Assembly (NCBI GenBank): GCA_016200595.1
Contig: JACQEL010000744.1
Location: forward strand, 1 to 9,957
Source of the DNA: Deltaproteobacteria bacterium
Lineage (GTDB): Bacteria; Desulfobacterota; Binatia; Bin18
DNA length: 9,957 bases
Direction of reading: 5' to 3'
The number at the start of each line of letters is the position of its first letter. Position 1 is the first letter of the stretch. The translations under genes and the position numbers were made by a program. Under the pieces are notes generated by a model, which was not told the DNA's origin, searched no databases, and saw nothing but the letters and a program-made list of their open reading frames with translations. Positions 1 to 6,098 of this stretch are shown here, in pieces.

Positions 1-36
1 AACCGCACGCGGGCTGCGGTCGGACTGGAGGCGGTT
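1..36 (-). repeat. attC arm interrupted by the IS element
   Basis: These bases match the right arm of the complete attC sites at 2938-3038 and 7985-8084 (G/C-rich stretch, then a CTGGAGGCG-like arm). They stop just before the GTTAGGC core. The missing core is found at 1676-1682, on the far side of the IS. Joining 36 to 1676 restores GGCGGTTGTTAGGC, a normal attC end. The left half of this site lies outside the window. It is the attC of the toxin-antitoxin cassette at 1677-2245. Confidence 0.8.
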
Positions 37-121
37 GATACTCATCCAGGCCTCCTTGGCTGCGAGTTGCAGCGGTAGGATGGCTGTCTCCCAACAATCC
101 ACTCTACCGGAGGACACCTGG

Positions 122-1165
122 ATGAAGTTCTACACGCCACAACATCAACAGTATTGTGGCATCGATCTACAGGCGAAAGCCATGTACGTCGGTATTCTCG
201 CTCAAGCGGGCACGATTCTCGTTCATAAGAATCTGCCGACGACCCCGGGAGCGTTTTTGCGGCTTATCGCACCGTCTCGCGAAGATCTGGTCGTCGGCGT
301 CGAGTCTATGTTCACGTGGTATTGGGTGGCGGATCTCTGGGCCAAAGAAGGAATCCCCTTTGTTCTGGGCCAGGCTCTCTCTATGAAGGCGCTTCATGGC
401 GGCAAAGCCAAGAACGATAAAATTGATGCGCACAAGATTGCCGTCTTATTGCGCGGCGGGAGGTTGCCCCAAGCTTACGTCTACCCCGCGGAGATGCGCG
501 CGACCCGAGACTTGTTGCGCCGGCGCTGTCATCTGGTACACAAGCGGGCCGAACTCTTGGCCCACATCCAGAATACCAACAGTCAGTACAATCTCCCGCA
601 GATCGGGAAAAAGCTGGCGTACAAGGCGAATCGCGAGGGAGTGGAAGAACATTTCCCCGATCCGAGTGTACGCAAGACTATAGAAGTAGAGGTGTCCCTC
701 AGTGATCACTACGATAAATTGCTCGGCGAAGTCGAACTCTATATTAGGCGCAGTGCCAAAGCGCACGATGGCCCGACGTTCTCCCGGTTGCAGTCCGTGC
801 CCGGCAGCGGGCAAATTCTGGCCTTGGTCATGCTCTATGAAATTCAGGACATCGCGCGCTTTCCCCGCGTGCAAGACTTTGTCTCCTACTGTCGTTTAGT
901 GAAATGCGCCAAGGAATCCAATGGCAAACGACTAGGGACCTCAGGGAAAAAGATTGGCACCGTGCATTGGCGCTGGGCGTTTGCGGAAGCCGCGGTGCTC
1001 TTCTGACGCCACAACCAACCCGGCAAAGACTATTTTACGAACCTCCACCGCAAACACGGCAAAGCCAACGCGCTCACCGTACTCGCGCATAAACTGGGCC
1101 GAGCCGTGGACTACCTGCTCAGGCGGGAACAGGCGGTTGATCTCCAACGCTTTGTGACCGCGTAA
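122..1165 (+). pseudogene. IS110-family transposase with an internal TGA
   Basis: This is the transposase of the surrounding IS110 element, which would catalyse RNA-guided or site-specific recombination of the circular element. From ATG 122, which has GGAGGA at 109-114 as a good ribosome binding site, it shows the N-terminal RuvC-like DEDD residues D15 (GIDLQ), E61 (VGVES), D99 and D102 (KNDKIDAHK). The C-terminal Transposase_20 region has SVPGSGQILALVML near residue 225 and GTSGKKIG near 272. Reading stops at TGA 1004-1006 (codon 295). The same frame then continues for 52 codons to TAA 1163-1165 with the conserved IS110 tail HGKANALTVLAHKLGRAV. An open frame upstream of 122 reaches 35 but runs into the IS end, so 122 is preferred. 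The TGA is most simply a nonsense mutation. Other genes here use TGA as stop, so recoding is unlikely. Confidence 0.85.
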
Positions 1166-1388
1166 CCGCCGAGGGGAGAGATGGAGCCTGCCGCCTAACT
1201 GGCCGACACTGGGTAAAGCCTTCGAGACGCTCCTTCCTTATATACAGCACGGACTGTGACGGAGCCTCGTGGATATGAGGCCCGGCGCCCTTGCGGTTGA
1301 GTGGACTGTCTCGCTCGCTCCTCTTCTTGGTGATGCGTCCTCAAGGGGCTCGTGGCTGCCCCTCCCCCGAGTCTGACACTACCTAGGC

Positions 1389-1549
1389 GTGTCTTCGGAC
1401 ACAACCCGTTCTATTGAGAAGACCGGCATGCGGGCACAGAAGAGTTTCTCGGGCGTGGCCCTTGCGGGGGCCACGGTTTCCCGTGGAACATTGCTCCACC
1501 GAAACATCGACCCTCAATAGGTGTTTGGTACAGCCCACAGGCTGTGACC
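1389..1549 (+). ncRNA. Candidate IS110/IS1111 bridge RNA region
   Basis: This is inferred from position and folding only. IS1111-type elements encode their bridge RNA downstream of the transposase. Here an 8-bp closing stem (1411-1418 with 1513-1520) surrounds about 94 nt containing two mutually exclusive hairpins that share CCAC at 1471-1474. It is flanked by a UUCG tetraloop hairpin upstream and a 9-bp hairpin with a CACA loop downstream. The RNA ends, strand and guide loops are not established. It could instead be unrelated structured sequence. Confidence 0.35.
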
Positions 1550-1652
1550 AGCAACTGAAATCAAGTCAGCCGCACGCGCTTGGCTGCGCCGTCTCACCCC
1601 GTATTGGCACGGCCGGCCACCCCGCCCCCGCGCGACGCATCCGTCTGTCCTC

Positions 1653-1675
1653 TTGACACCGGAGCCCTGATAGGG
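1653..1675 (+). promoter_or_regulatory. Possible circle-junction promoter (-35 half)
   Basis: A perfect TTGACA lies at 1653-1658, close to the right end of the IS and reading outward. If the IS ends join in a circle, GATACT at 37-42 falls 16 or 17 bp downstream, depending on which copy of the shared G is kept. It agrees with the TATAAT -10 consensus at 4 of 6 positions. That would place a promoter 80 bp upstream of the transposase start. Junction promoters of this kind are known in IS110-family circles. In the integrated state the -35 has no good -10 partner to its right. Confidence 0.5.
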
Positions 1676-1682
1676 GTTAGGC
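1676..1682 (-). repeat. attC R'' core of the RelE/Phd cassette
   Basis: GTTAGGC here is the outer core of the attC whose remaining arm is at 1-36, separated by the IS. The antitoxin stop codon TAA (1679-1677) lies inside this core, as also seen at 2354-2356 and 8703-8705. Confidence 0.75.
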
Positions 1683-1949
1683 GCGGCCTGCCTTCTTCAC
1701 ACCGAGTCTGCGGCGCATCTCGTCACTGGAAATCCCGCCTTCCGCACGTTGACGAGCCCGTGAACGCTCAATCAACTTCAGGAATTCCCGGTTGGTACTC
1801 AACGAGACGGTCTCTAGGTCAGCGTTTTCAATTGACACCAGCGCGGCAATCGGTTTCCCTTTGCGAGTGATAATGACCGGTTCTTTTTTCACCCCCCTCG
1901 TATACTCTGCTAAGGGAGCCGTGGCTTCTGTCTTTTCAATGACTCTCAT
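1677..1949 (-). CDS. Phd/YefM-family antitoxin
   Basis: This 90-aa protein is a type II antitoxin of the Phd/YefM fold. Residues 1-50 carry the DNA-binding N-terminal region with the signature PVIITRKGKPIAALVS at about 24-39, preceded by the RVIEKTEATAPLAEYT helix. The charged C-terminal part (residues 55-90) would wrap the toxin. Its ATG overlaps the toxin stop codon (ATGA), so the two genes are translationally coupled, with AGAGG about 10 nt upstream. The product should neutralise the RelE-like toxin of the preceding gene and repress the operon. Its stop codon lies within the attC core, so the gene fills the cassette to its edge. Family assignment is firm; target specificity is unknown. Confidence 0.9.
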   Translation of the reverse strand: MRVIEKTEATAPLAEYTRGVKKEPVIITRKGKPIAALVSIENADLETVSLSTNREFLKLIERSRARQRAEGGISSDEMRRRLGVKKAGRA

Positions 1950-2245
1950 AGTTCAATGACCTCTTTGCCGATGCGCACGCGGTTCCGTTCTTTGATGCCG
2001 ACCGCGCGAATCTGCACGATCGGCTTTGGTTCGTCTTCCACGTCATAATACACCCGCAAATTGCCAATCCGTAGCTCCCAGGGAGCCAGAGGATGCGGAC
2101 GCATAAGTTTCCGATTTCTCGTTTCCACCGTCGGCTCGTGTATCAATTGTTTGTCCACACCATCGAGGACCGTGGCGCGCTGGCGTGCAGTCAAGAAGCG
2201 TAAATGCTTTTCTGCCTCGGGGGAATACTCAATCCGGTAAGGCAA
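1946..2245 (-). CDS. RelE/ParE-superfamily toxin
   Basis: This 99-aa protein has the RelE/ParE pattern: MPYRIEYSPEAEKHL at the N-terminus, the two-helix region to about residue 45, and the core strand signature WELRIGNLRVYYDVE at 56-70 with basic residues R59 and R64. The C-terminal strand is IVQIRAVGIKERNRVRIG. RelE members cut mRNA in the ribosome and ParE members inhibit gyrase; the sequence here does not decide between them. The apparent start is TTG at 2245, with AAAGG about 11 nt upstream and no in-frame ATG nearby. The toxin precedes the antitoxin, which is the reverse of classic relBE and resembles the HigBA order. It is the first gene of a two-gene cassette. Confidence 0.88.
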   Translation of the reverse strand: MPYRIEYSPEAEKHLRFLTARQRATVLDGVDKQLIHEPTVETRNRKLMRPHPLAPWELRIGNLRVYYDVEDEPKPIVQIRAVGIKERNRVRIGKEVIEL

Positions 2246-2287
2246 TTCTGTAAAGACCTTTCTTATGAAGAGCTTTGCCGAGCCAGA

Positions 2288-2359
2288 ACCTAACGCTCGA
2301 CATGAGCGGCGGCCGACCGGTGCACCCAGTTGGACATCTGCTCGATGGAGGGGTTAGGT
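2288..2359 (-). repeat. attC site, 72 bp
   Basis: The outer cores are ACCTAAC (2288-2294) and GTTAGGT (2353-2359). The inner arms pair through TCGA, CA and TG blocks with extra bases on one side, as expected for the extrahelical bases that set attC strand choice. It is the attC of the 191-aa cassette at 2354-2929. The stop codon of that gene (2356-2354) lies within the core. Confidence 0.85.
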
Positions 2360-2929
2360 CGCATTGGATGTTGTGAAGCGGAGCACCTCATCCTCAAACC
2401 CCTTCTTTGCCTTGAGCACCTTCACGATATCCTCACCCGACACGTCAAGGTCTTCGGGCATCTTCGGGTGCGTCAACCGATCTCGAATTCGGATAGCCTC
2501 CTTCAGGCAGCTCCACCATTCAACCGAAGCATCGAACGGTTCAGGCACTTTGTGTGCCTTACGATTCAGAGCAAGGGCGAACCTGATGTTGCGGGCAAGC
2601 GACACCTTTGCCACCGCTTCGACAACATCCCCGCGGTCGTTCAGCTCGTACTCCGTATCCGTTGCGAAGTAACGCTCTTGAGGTGTAATTTCGATGCCCT
2701 CCTCCATGCACCGCCAAGCTGACCAAGCCTTCACTGAGAAAGTGGTCGCCTCGATGTACGCAAAGATGGCGCGGATCAGTTGACGCGCATAGAACTCATA
2801 GTCAGCGTCAACATTCCCGTCGACATCCACCTCGCCAGCGTCGATCACGGCCACCAGTGCTGCATGGCAGCGGTCGCAATCACGCCCGAGCACCTCCATT
2901 AGCTCTTGAGTGGTTCGTTCCTCGTCCAT
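2354..2929 (-). CDS. Unknown protein with HEPN-like motif
   Basis: I do not recognise a named family for this 191-aa protein. It is acidic at the N-terminus and predicted mostly helical, with no signal peptide or membrane segment. A motif R149-D-R-L-T-H154 followed by P-K matches the R-[ND]-x3-H pattern of HEPN-domain RNases. Many HEPN proteins act as toxins or defence effectors, but this is inference from one motif. ATG 2929 is preferred because it lies 10 nt after the GTTAGG of the preceding attC core, which can serve as a weak Shine-Dalgarno sequence. The TAA stop is inside the next attC. The gene fills its cassette completely. Confidence 0.75.
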   Translation of the reverse strand: MDEERTTQELMEVLGRDCDRCHAALVAVIDAGEVDVDGNVDADYEFYARQLIRAIFAYIEATTFSVKAWSAWRCMEEGIEITPQERYFATDTEYELNDRGDVVEAVAKVSLARNIRFALALNRKAHKVPEPFDASVEWWSCLKEAIRIRDRLTHPKMPEDLDVSGEDIVKVLKAKKGFEDEVLRFTTSNAT

Positions 2930-2937
2930 TCGATGGG

Positions 2938-3038
2938 GCCTAACGGTTCCGCCTCAGCCGCCGCGGCCCCACCGTATCCGTTCGCATTTACTCAGAGCCG
3001 CTCGCGGGCCGCGGTCGAGCTGGAGGCGCTTGTTAGGC
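2938..3038 (-). repeat. attC site, 101 bp
   Basis: Cores are GCCTAAC (2938-2944) and GTTAGGC (3032-3038). The inner arms CGCCTCAGCC and the GGAGGCG side are complementary, and a G/C-rich centre is present. It lies downstream of the 970-aa fusion gene in minus-strand reading and is that cassette's attC. Over their first 79 bases this site and the truncated site at 9770-9848 agree at about 68 positions by hand count. Confidence 0.9.
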
Positions 3039-3054
3039 GTCGCAACTTCGTATT

Positions 3055-3081
3055 GAGGGGCAAGGCATTGCTTTTGCCCTC
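3055..3081. other. Stem-loop between fusion gene and attC
   Basis: GAGGGGCAA (3055-3063) pairs with TTGCCCTC (3074-3081), with one bulged G and a 10-nt loop. It lies between the stop codon of the 970-aa gene and its attC. No T-tract follows on either strand, so it is not a convincing intrinsic terminator. It may stabilise the transcript end. Confidence 0.4.
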
Positions 3082-3086
3082 CGTAC

Positions 3087-5999
3087 CTAACTGCCGCTTT
3101 CATGATCCCCCTCTGGGTGCGAGATTTCCGCATCGCGGTGTTCTTGGCGCAGCTTCCGTTGGTGTGCGTGAGCAAGATGAGGAGGGACGAACCCTTGTGG
3201 GTAAAGCTCGATGCTGAAGTGGGGGCGTTTGCGCTGTTTCCCCTGACAGAAAGAGTCTACGTCCCGCTCCTTTGAGAGCAGGAACTGCAAAAAACTTACG
3301 CCTTTGTATTGGCAGGTTTGACAGATGCTCAACAGCACGAGATAGTCACTCAGTCCGGTTTCTTTCATCGTCCCAATAGTGTTTTCTCGGTAGTATGCAA
3401 ATTGTTTGATCGCATGCTCAGCGTTGTTGTTATTCCAAGGTATGCCATCGTACTTGAGGAACGTGAACAACTTGTCCTGGTACTTCATCATCCGTACCCG
3501 CAGCGCCTCAGCAGCTTCGGAGTGGATACTCTGCGCGGAGAGGAACGTGAAGTAGTTCTCTACTGCTGCTTCGTGTTGCTTAAGGTATTTCCGTCTCAAG
3601 CCATGCTCGTCCACAGTGCTGATAATTGTACGCAGGAGACTCCCAAAGCGGTGTGTCATCAGCTTCAACTCTTCATCAAACGGGTTGTTCAACAGTTCTT
3701 GGTTAATGTCCCGGATGAGGTGAATGAGGCACTTCTGCTGTGGGCACTCAAGCGCATCGTAGGCACCGTAGAAATCAGACACCAGCACCCCATGAAAGTT
3801 CTTGAGTAACTCCCGGAGAAACTCTCCTTCTCTAGTGGGTCGATACATGTACACGACTTCTTCAAGATTCGTGAACACCCAGACATAGCCTTTCCCGCTC
3901 TGTAGCTTCACTTCAGTTTCATCCACATGCAGGAGCGGTCCGGAGAGAATTTTCGCCAGCAGTTTTCGATACGTCACGTTGTAGTATCGTGCCATCAACG
4001 ATTTAAACATATGGACTTCATTGCGGACGATGTGCAACCCGAAAAACTCGTCGAACATCTTCGCAATTGTGCTGAGGCTAATCCTGTAAGCGACGTGCTG
4101 AAACATGGCCCAACTCTTGAGCCCGTGAAAGTGCCTATCCAACCGTTGATGTTGATGCGGAATGAACTCTTCTCCACACGTGCGGCATTGGTGCACCGAG
4201 GTCCTACACTCAATGACCTTACGTCTCATGCCAGTGAGAGTCAGTTCTAAGTCGAACGCCATCTTGACTCGTGGTTTTTGAGCCCGCACCTCCTTCTTGA
4301 TGCCACTGCGTACTTCCTTGCTTTTGCAAGCAGGACATCGCGACGCGACAATCATGAGTTGGCTGGAAGCTCTGAACCGCCGTCTCGTATACTTTATTTT
4401 GTTCCCATTGCTTTTCTTGAGAAGCTTACTGGTGCGGATATAAACTCGTTCCCTTTGGTAGTCGAAATAGGCACAGTTGTTGACGTATTCATAATCAGAG
4501 TGCACGAAGTTGACCCGTCCCCATTTGTGGTAGTCAGTGAGTTTCTCAACCTCTTGTACGAAGGCAAAAGGGGGGCGGTCTTTCTCGTCTACTAGGGGTG
4601 CTACGTCCGCAGTGGCTTTGGTGATGATTATCTGTATCAGCTCAGTGACCTTCTTTAGAGCGACACAGTCTTCCAGGTTATACGTCGTCAGTTTCCGCTT
4701 CCCATCCTCGCTGTGACTGGTCTCCCATTGTCTTCTCCACACAATACTCTGGATTCCTGAGGCGTCAGGCTCAGTCCACGAACAACCCACGTATCTGCCT
4801 ATCTCTTTGAGGCCATTGGAGTACGTCGGGAAGTAGACATGGGAATAGATCACAGAGAGGAGGTTGACCAAAGCATCCAGTATTCTGTCCACTAGCTTCT
4901 TCCGCTTTGCTACCCTTCGCATTCGCTTGAGAAAGGCTCGCTCGTAGTCTCCGTAACAAAACACTACGAAGTTCTCGTGCCGAGTGACCTCAGCTACGAA
5001 CTGCTCGAATATTTTCGACTCCTGCTCTCTATGGTCGGCCCAAAAGGAATAGGTTTTTTCTGCACCGTTTTTTACAATGATGAGACCAATGAGATACACG
5101 AACCCCGCTTCAGGATTACTCTCGATATCGAAGTAGACGCACACAGGACTATTCGGGAGTTTCGGTGCTCCGAAGACATAAATTCTCTTGTCTCGTATCG
5201 CTAAGGCTTGCAACGCATGGGAGCGGTGGTTTGTTTCCTGTCCTGCCCTTTTTCCTTTGCGACGAGGCCTGAAGGTGTGAGCAAGCTGGGTGACAGTGAG
5301 GATGCCTTTCCGGTTGTAACTCTTGATCTCTTTCGTCGAGATTCCCCGCAGCAAGCTGAGGTTATCCTCCTGCATCGCTTGGTTGTAGCAACGCTGGCGG
5401 AATTCACAAACCTGGCAGTGATCGTTGAGGATGAGCTTGGGCGGTGCTTCAGCACTGCGCAGTTTTTTTATGTCCGTGAGGATCTGCTCAGCCTTTCTTG
5501 GATCGAGGTTGAGCTTTATCCTTGTCGTCTTACAGTCGCTGCCATGCCAGATGATCCCGCTGTCAGGTGCTATCCCCTGATACTGGAAGAGAATCCGGCC
5601 GTATAGTTCAAGGAGAATCCGCTGGTCTTTACGGACTTGAAGTCCGGCATGAAACAATATGGGAATGTAGAGGAAATTCCCCAGCTTCGATGGGCCAGGC
5701 ACTTGCTTCAGCCCGTCAAAGGAAAGGGCGAAGAAGTCATCTTCGAGGATGGGCTCTAGAACAAAGAGCGGCCCGCGTTTTAAGACGGCAGTGGTCAAAG
5801 GGGTATTTCTTACTACTTGGTGTTCTGGGTATTGGTCGATAATCCTGTTAATGGCTTTGAGTCTCACCTCACTCTTGAACGCTGTGAACAAGGTCTCATA
5901 ATCTGACTTGACCCCGTGCTGACTTGTCAGTTTGAGGTAACTCTTGTACTGGCAGAACCCATAACTTTCGAGCACATCCTTGGTGATCTTTGCTGCCAT
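3087..5999 (-). CDS. Cas4/RecB-like + RNase H-like + IS66-type transposase fusion
   Basis: A single 970-aa reading frame holds three modules. Residues 1-210 resemble the TM0106/COG2251 RecB-like nucleases. C16 plus the cluster C195-x2-C198-x5-C204 matches the Cas4/AddB Fe-S cysteine pattern, and D95 sits in FDG, but the usual E-x-K is not visible in YIPILFH (111-117). Residues 210-250 look like a helix-hairpin-helix linker. Residues 285-460 form an RNase H-like DEDD domain (RNase_H_2/YprB type): D291-I-E293, the GDYE region at 350-353, and D444 in YNLEDC. Residues 540-910 match IS66-type transposases: zinc-finger cysteines C555/C558 and C605/C608, then DDE at D693 (HVDETE), D742 (VSDFYGAYD) and E861 (NNNNAEHAIK). 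Residues 925-970 look unlike the rest and may be acquired tail sequence. ATG 5999 has GGAAG 7 nt upstream. The gene is flanked by attC sites, and I see no IS66-like terminal repeats. Function is unknown; DNA mobilisation with end processing is an inference. Confidence 0.88.
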   Translation of the reverse strand: MAAKITKDVLESYGFCQYKSYLKLTSQHGVKSDYETLFTAFKSEVRLKAINRIIDQYPEHQVVRNTPLTTAVLKRGPLFVLEPILEDDFFALSFDGLKQVPGPSKLGNFLYIPILFHAGLQVRKDQRILLELYGRILFQYQGIAPDSGIIWHGSDCKTTRIKLNLDPRKAEQILTDIKKLRSAEAPPKLILNDHCQVCEFRQRCYNQAMQEDNLSLLRGISTKEIKSYNRKGILTVTQLAHTFRPRRKGKRAGQETNHRSHALQALAIRDKRIYVFGAPKLPNSPVCVYFDIESNPEAGFVYLIGLIIVKNGAEKTYSFWADHREQESKIFEQFVAEVTRHENFVVFCYGDYERAFLKRMRRVAKRKKLVDRILDALVNLLSVIYSHVYFPTYSNGLKEIGRYVGCSWTEPDASGIQSIVWRRQWETSHSEDGKRKLTTYNLEDCVALKKVTELIQIIITKATADVAPLVDEKDRPPFAFVQEVEKLTDYHKWGRVNFVHSDYEYVNNCAYFDYQRERVYIRTSKLLKKSNGNKIKYTRRRFRASSQLMIVASRCPACKSKEVRSGIKKEVRAQKPRVKMAFDLELTLTGMRRKVIECRTSVHQCRTCGEEFIPHQHQRLDRHFHGLKSWAMFQHVAYRISLSTIAKMFDEFFGLHIVRNEVHMFKSLMARYYNVTYRKLLAKILSGPLLHVDETEVKLQSGKGYVWVFTNLEEVVYMYRPTREGEFLRELLKNFHGVLVSDFYGAYDALECPQQKCLIHLIRDINQELLNNPFDEELKLMTHRFGSLLRTIISTVDEHGLRRKYLKQHEAAVENYFTFLSAQSIHSEAAEALRVRMMKYQDKLFTFLKYDGIPWNNNNAEHAIKQFAYYRENTIGTMKETGLSDYLVLLSICQTCQYKGVSFLQFLLSKERDVDSFCQGKQRKRPHFSIELYPQGFVPPHLAHAHQRKLRQEHRDAEISHPEGDHESGS

Positions 6000-6098
6000 G
6001 AGTAATCTTCCGGTGTGTACTCTAGACTAAGAGAGCACCCTTCTTCTCTCTCAACTCATCCAGAAGTGTTGGTGAGAAAACGAGAAAAAATACTGCAC
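6000..6098 (-). other. Leader of the fusion-gene cassette
   Basis: About 100 bp separate the attC core from the ATG at 5999. The segment is A/T-rich near the attC and pyrimidine-rich in the middle, with AGAGAG and CTCTCT blocks that can pair. GGAAG at the end is the ribosome binding site. I see no convincing -35/-10 pair. Confidence 0.45.

Larger units (their letters stand above)
37..1675 (+). mobile_element. IS110-family (IS1111-like) insertion sequence in an attC
   Basis: The element has one transposase gene with an IS110-type DEDD tetrad and a long non-coding right end, as in the IS1111 subgroup. Subterminal, not terminal, inverted repeats are visible: ATCCAGGCCTCC at 44-55 and GGAGCCCTGAT at 1661-1671, which match in inverted orientation apart from one gap and one mismatch. 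The left repeat is about 7 bp from the inferred left end and the right about 3 to 4 bp from the right end, as known for IS1111 elements. The element splits an attC, which fits the described IS1111-attC group that targets cassette recombination sites. The exact end bases are uncertain by one or two because a G is shared. No target duplication is apparent. Confidence 0.8.
1166..1675 (+). other. Long non-coding right end of the IS element
   Basis: About 510 bp follow the transposase frame with no credible gene; the open frames here are short and without family features. The stretch contains several strong stem-loops: GTGTC-TTCG-GACAC at 1389-1402, GTGGCCC/GGGCCAC at 1455-1474, CCACGG-TTTC-CCGTGG at 1471-1486, and a 9-bp stem with one bulged G at 1527-1549. 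A perfect 8-bp inverted repeat, CTATTGAG (1411-1418) and CTCAATAG (1513-1520), encloses the middle two. In IS1111-type elements the bridge RNA is encoded in this position, after the transposase. Confidence 0.6.

Noticed and set aside
35..121. Extended N-terminus of the transposase from 35
   Set aside because: It begins at the attC/IS boundary, lacks a ribosome binding site and lies before the conserved start region; ATG 122 has GGAGGA and fits the family.
1004..1006. Selenocysteine or TGA recoding in the transposase
   Set aside because: IS110 proteins do not use selenocysteine, no insertion hairpin is evident, and TGA serves as stop in several other genes here.
1580..1870. Plus-strand open frame of 96 codons
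   Set aside because: It crosses the IS end and runs antisense to the antitoxin gene.
2330..2722. Plus-strand open frame of 130 codons
   Set aside because: It is antisense to the 191-aa gene and starts inside an attC; its composition is not protein-like.
3055..3081. Intrinsic terminator after the fusion gene
   Set aside because: The stem-loop has no T-tract on either strand.
2954..3175. Minus-strand 73-codon open frame across an attC
   Set aside because: Half of it is attC translation and the rest overlaps the end of the fusion gene in another frame.
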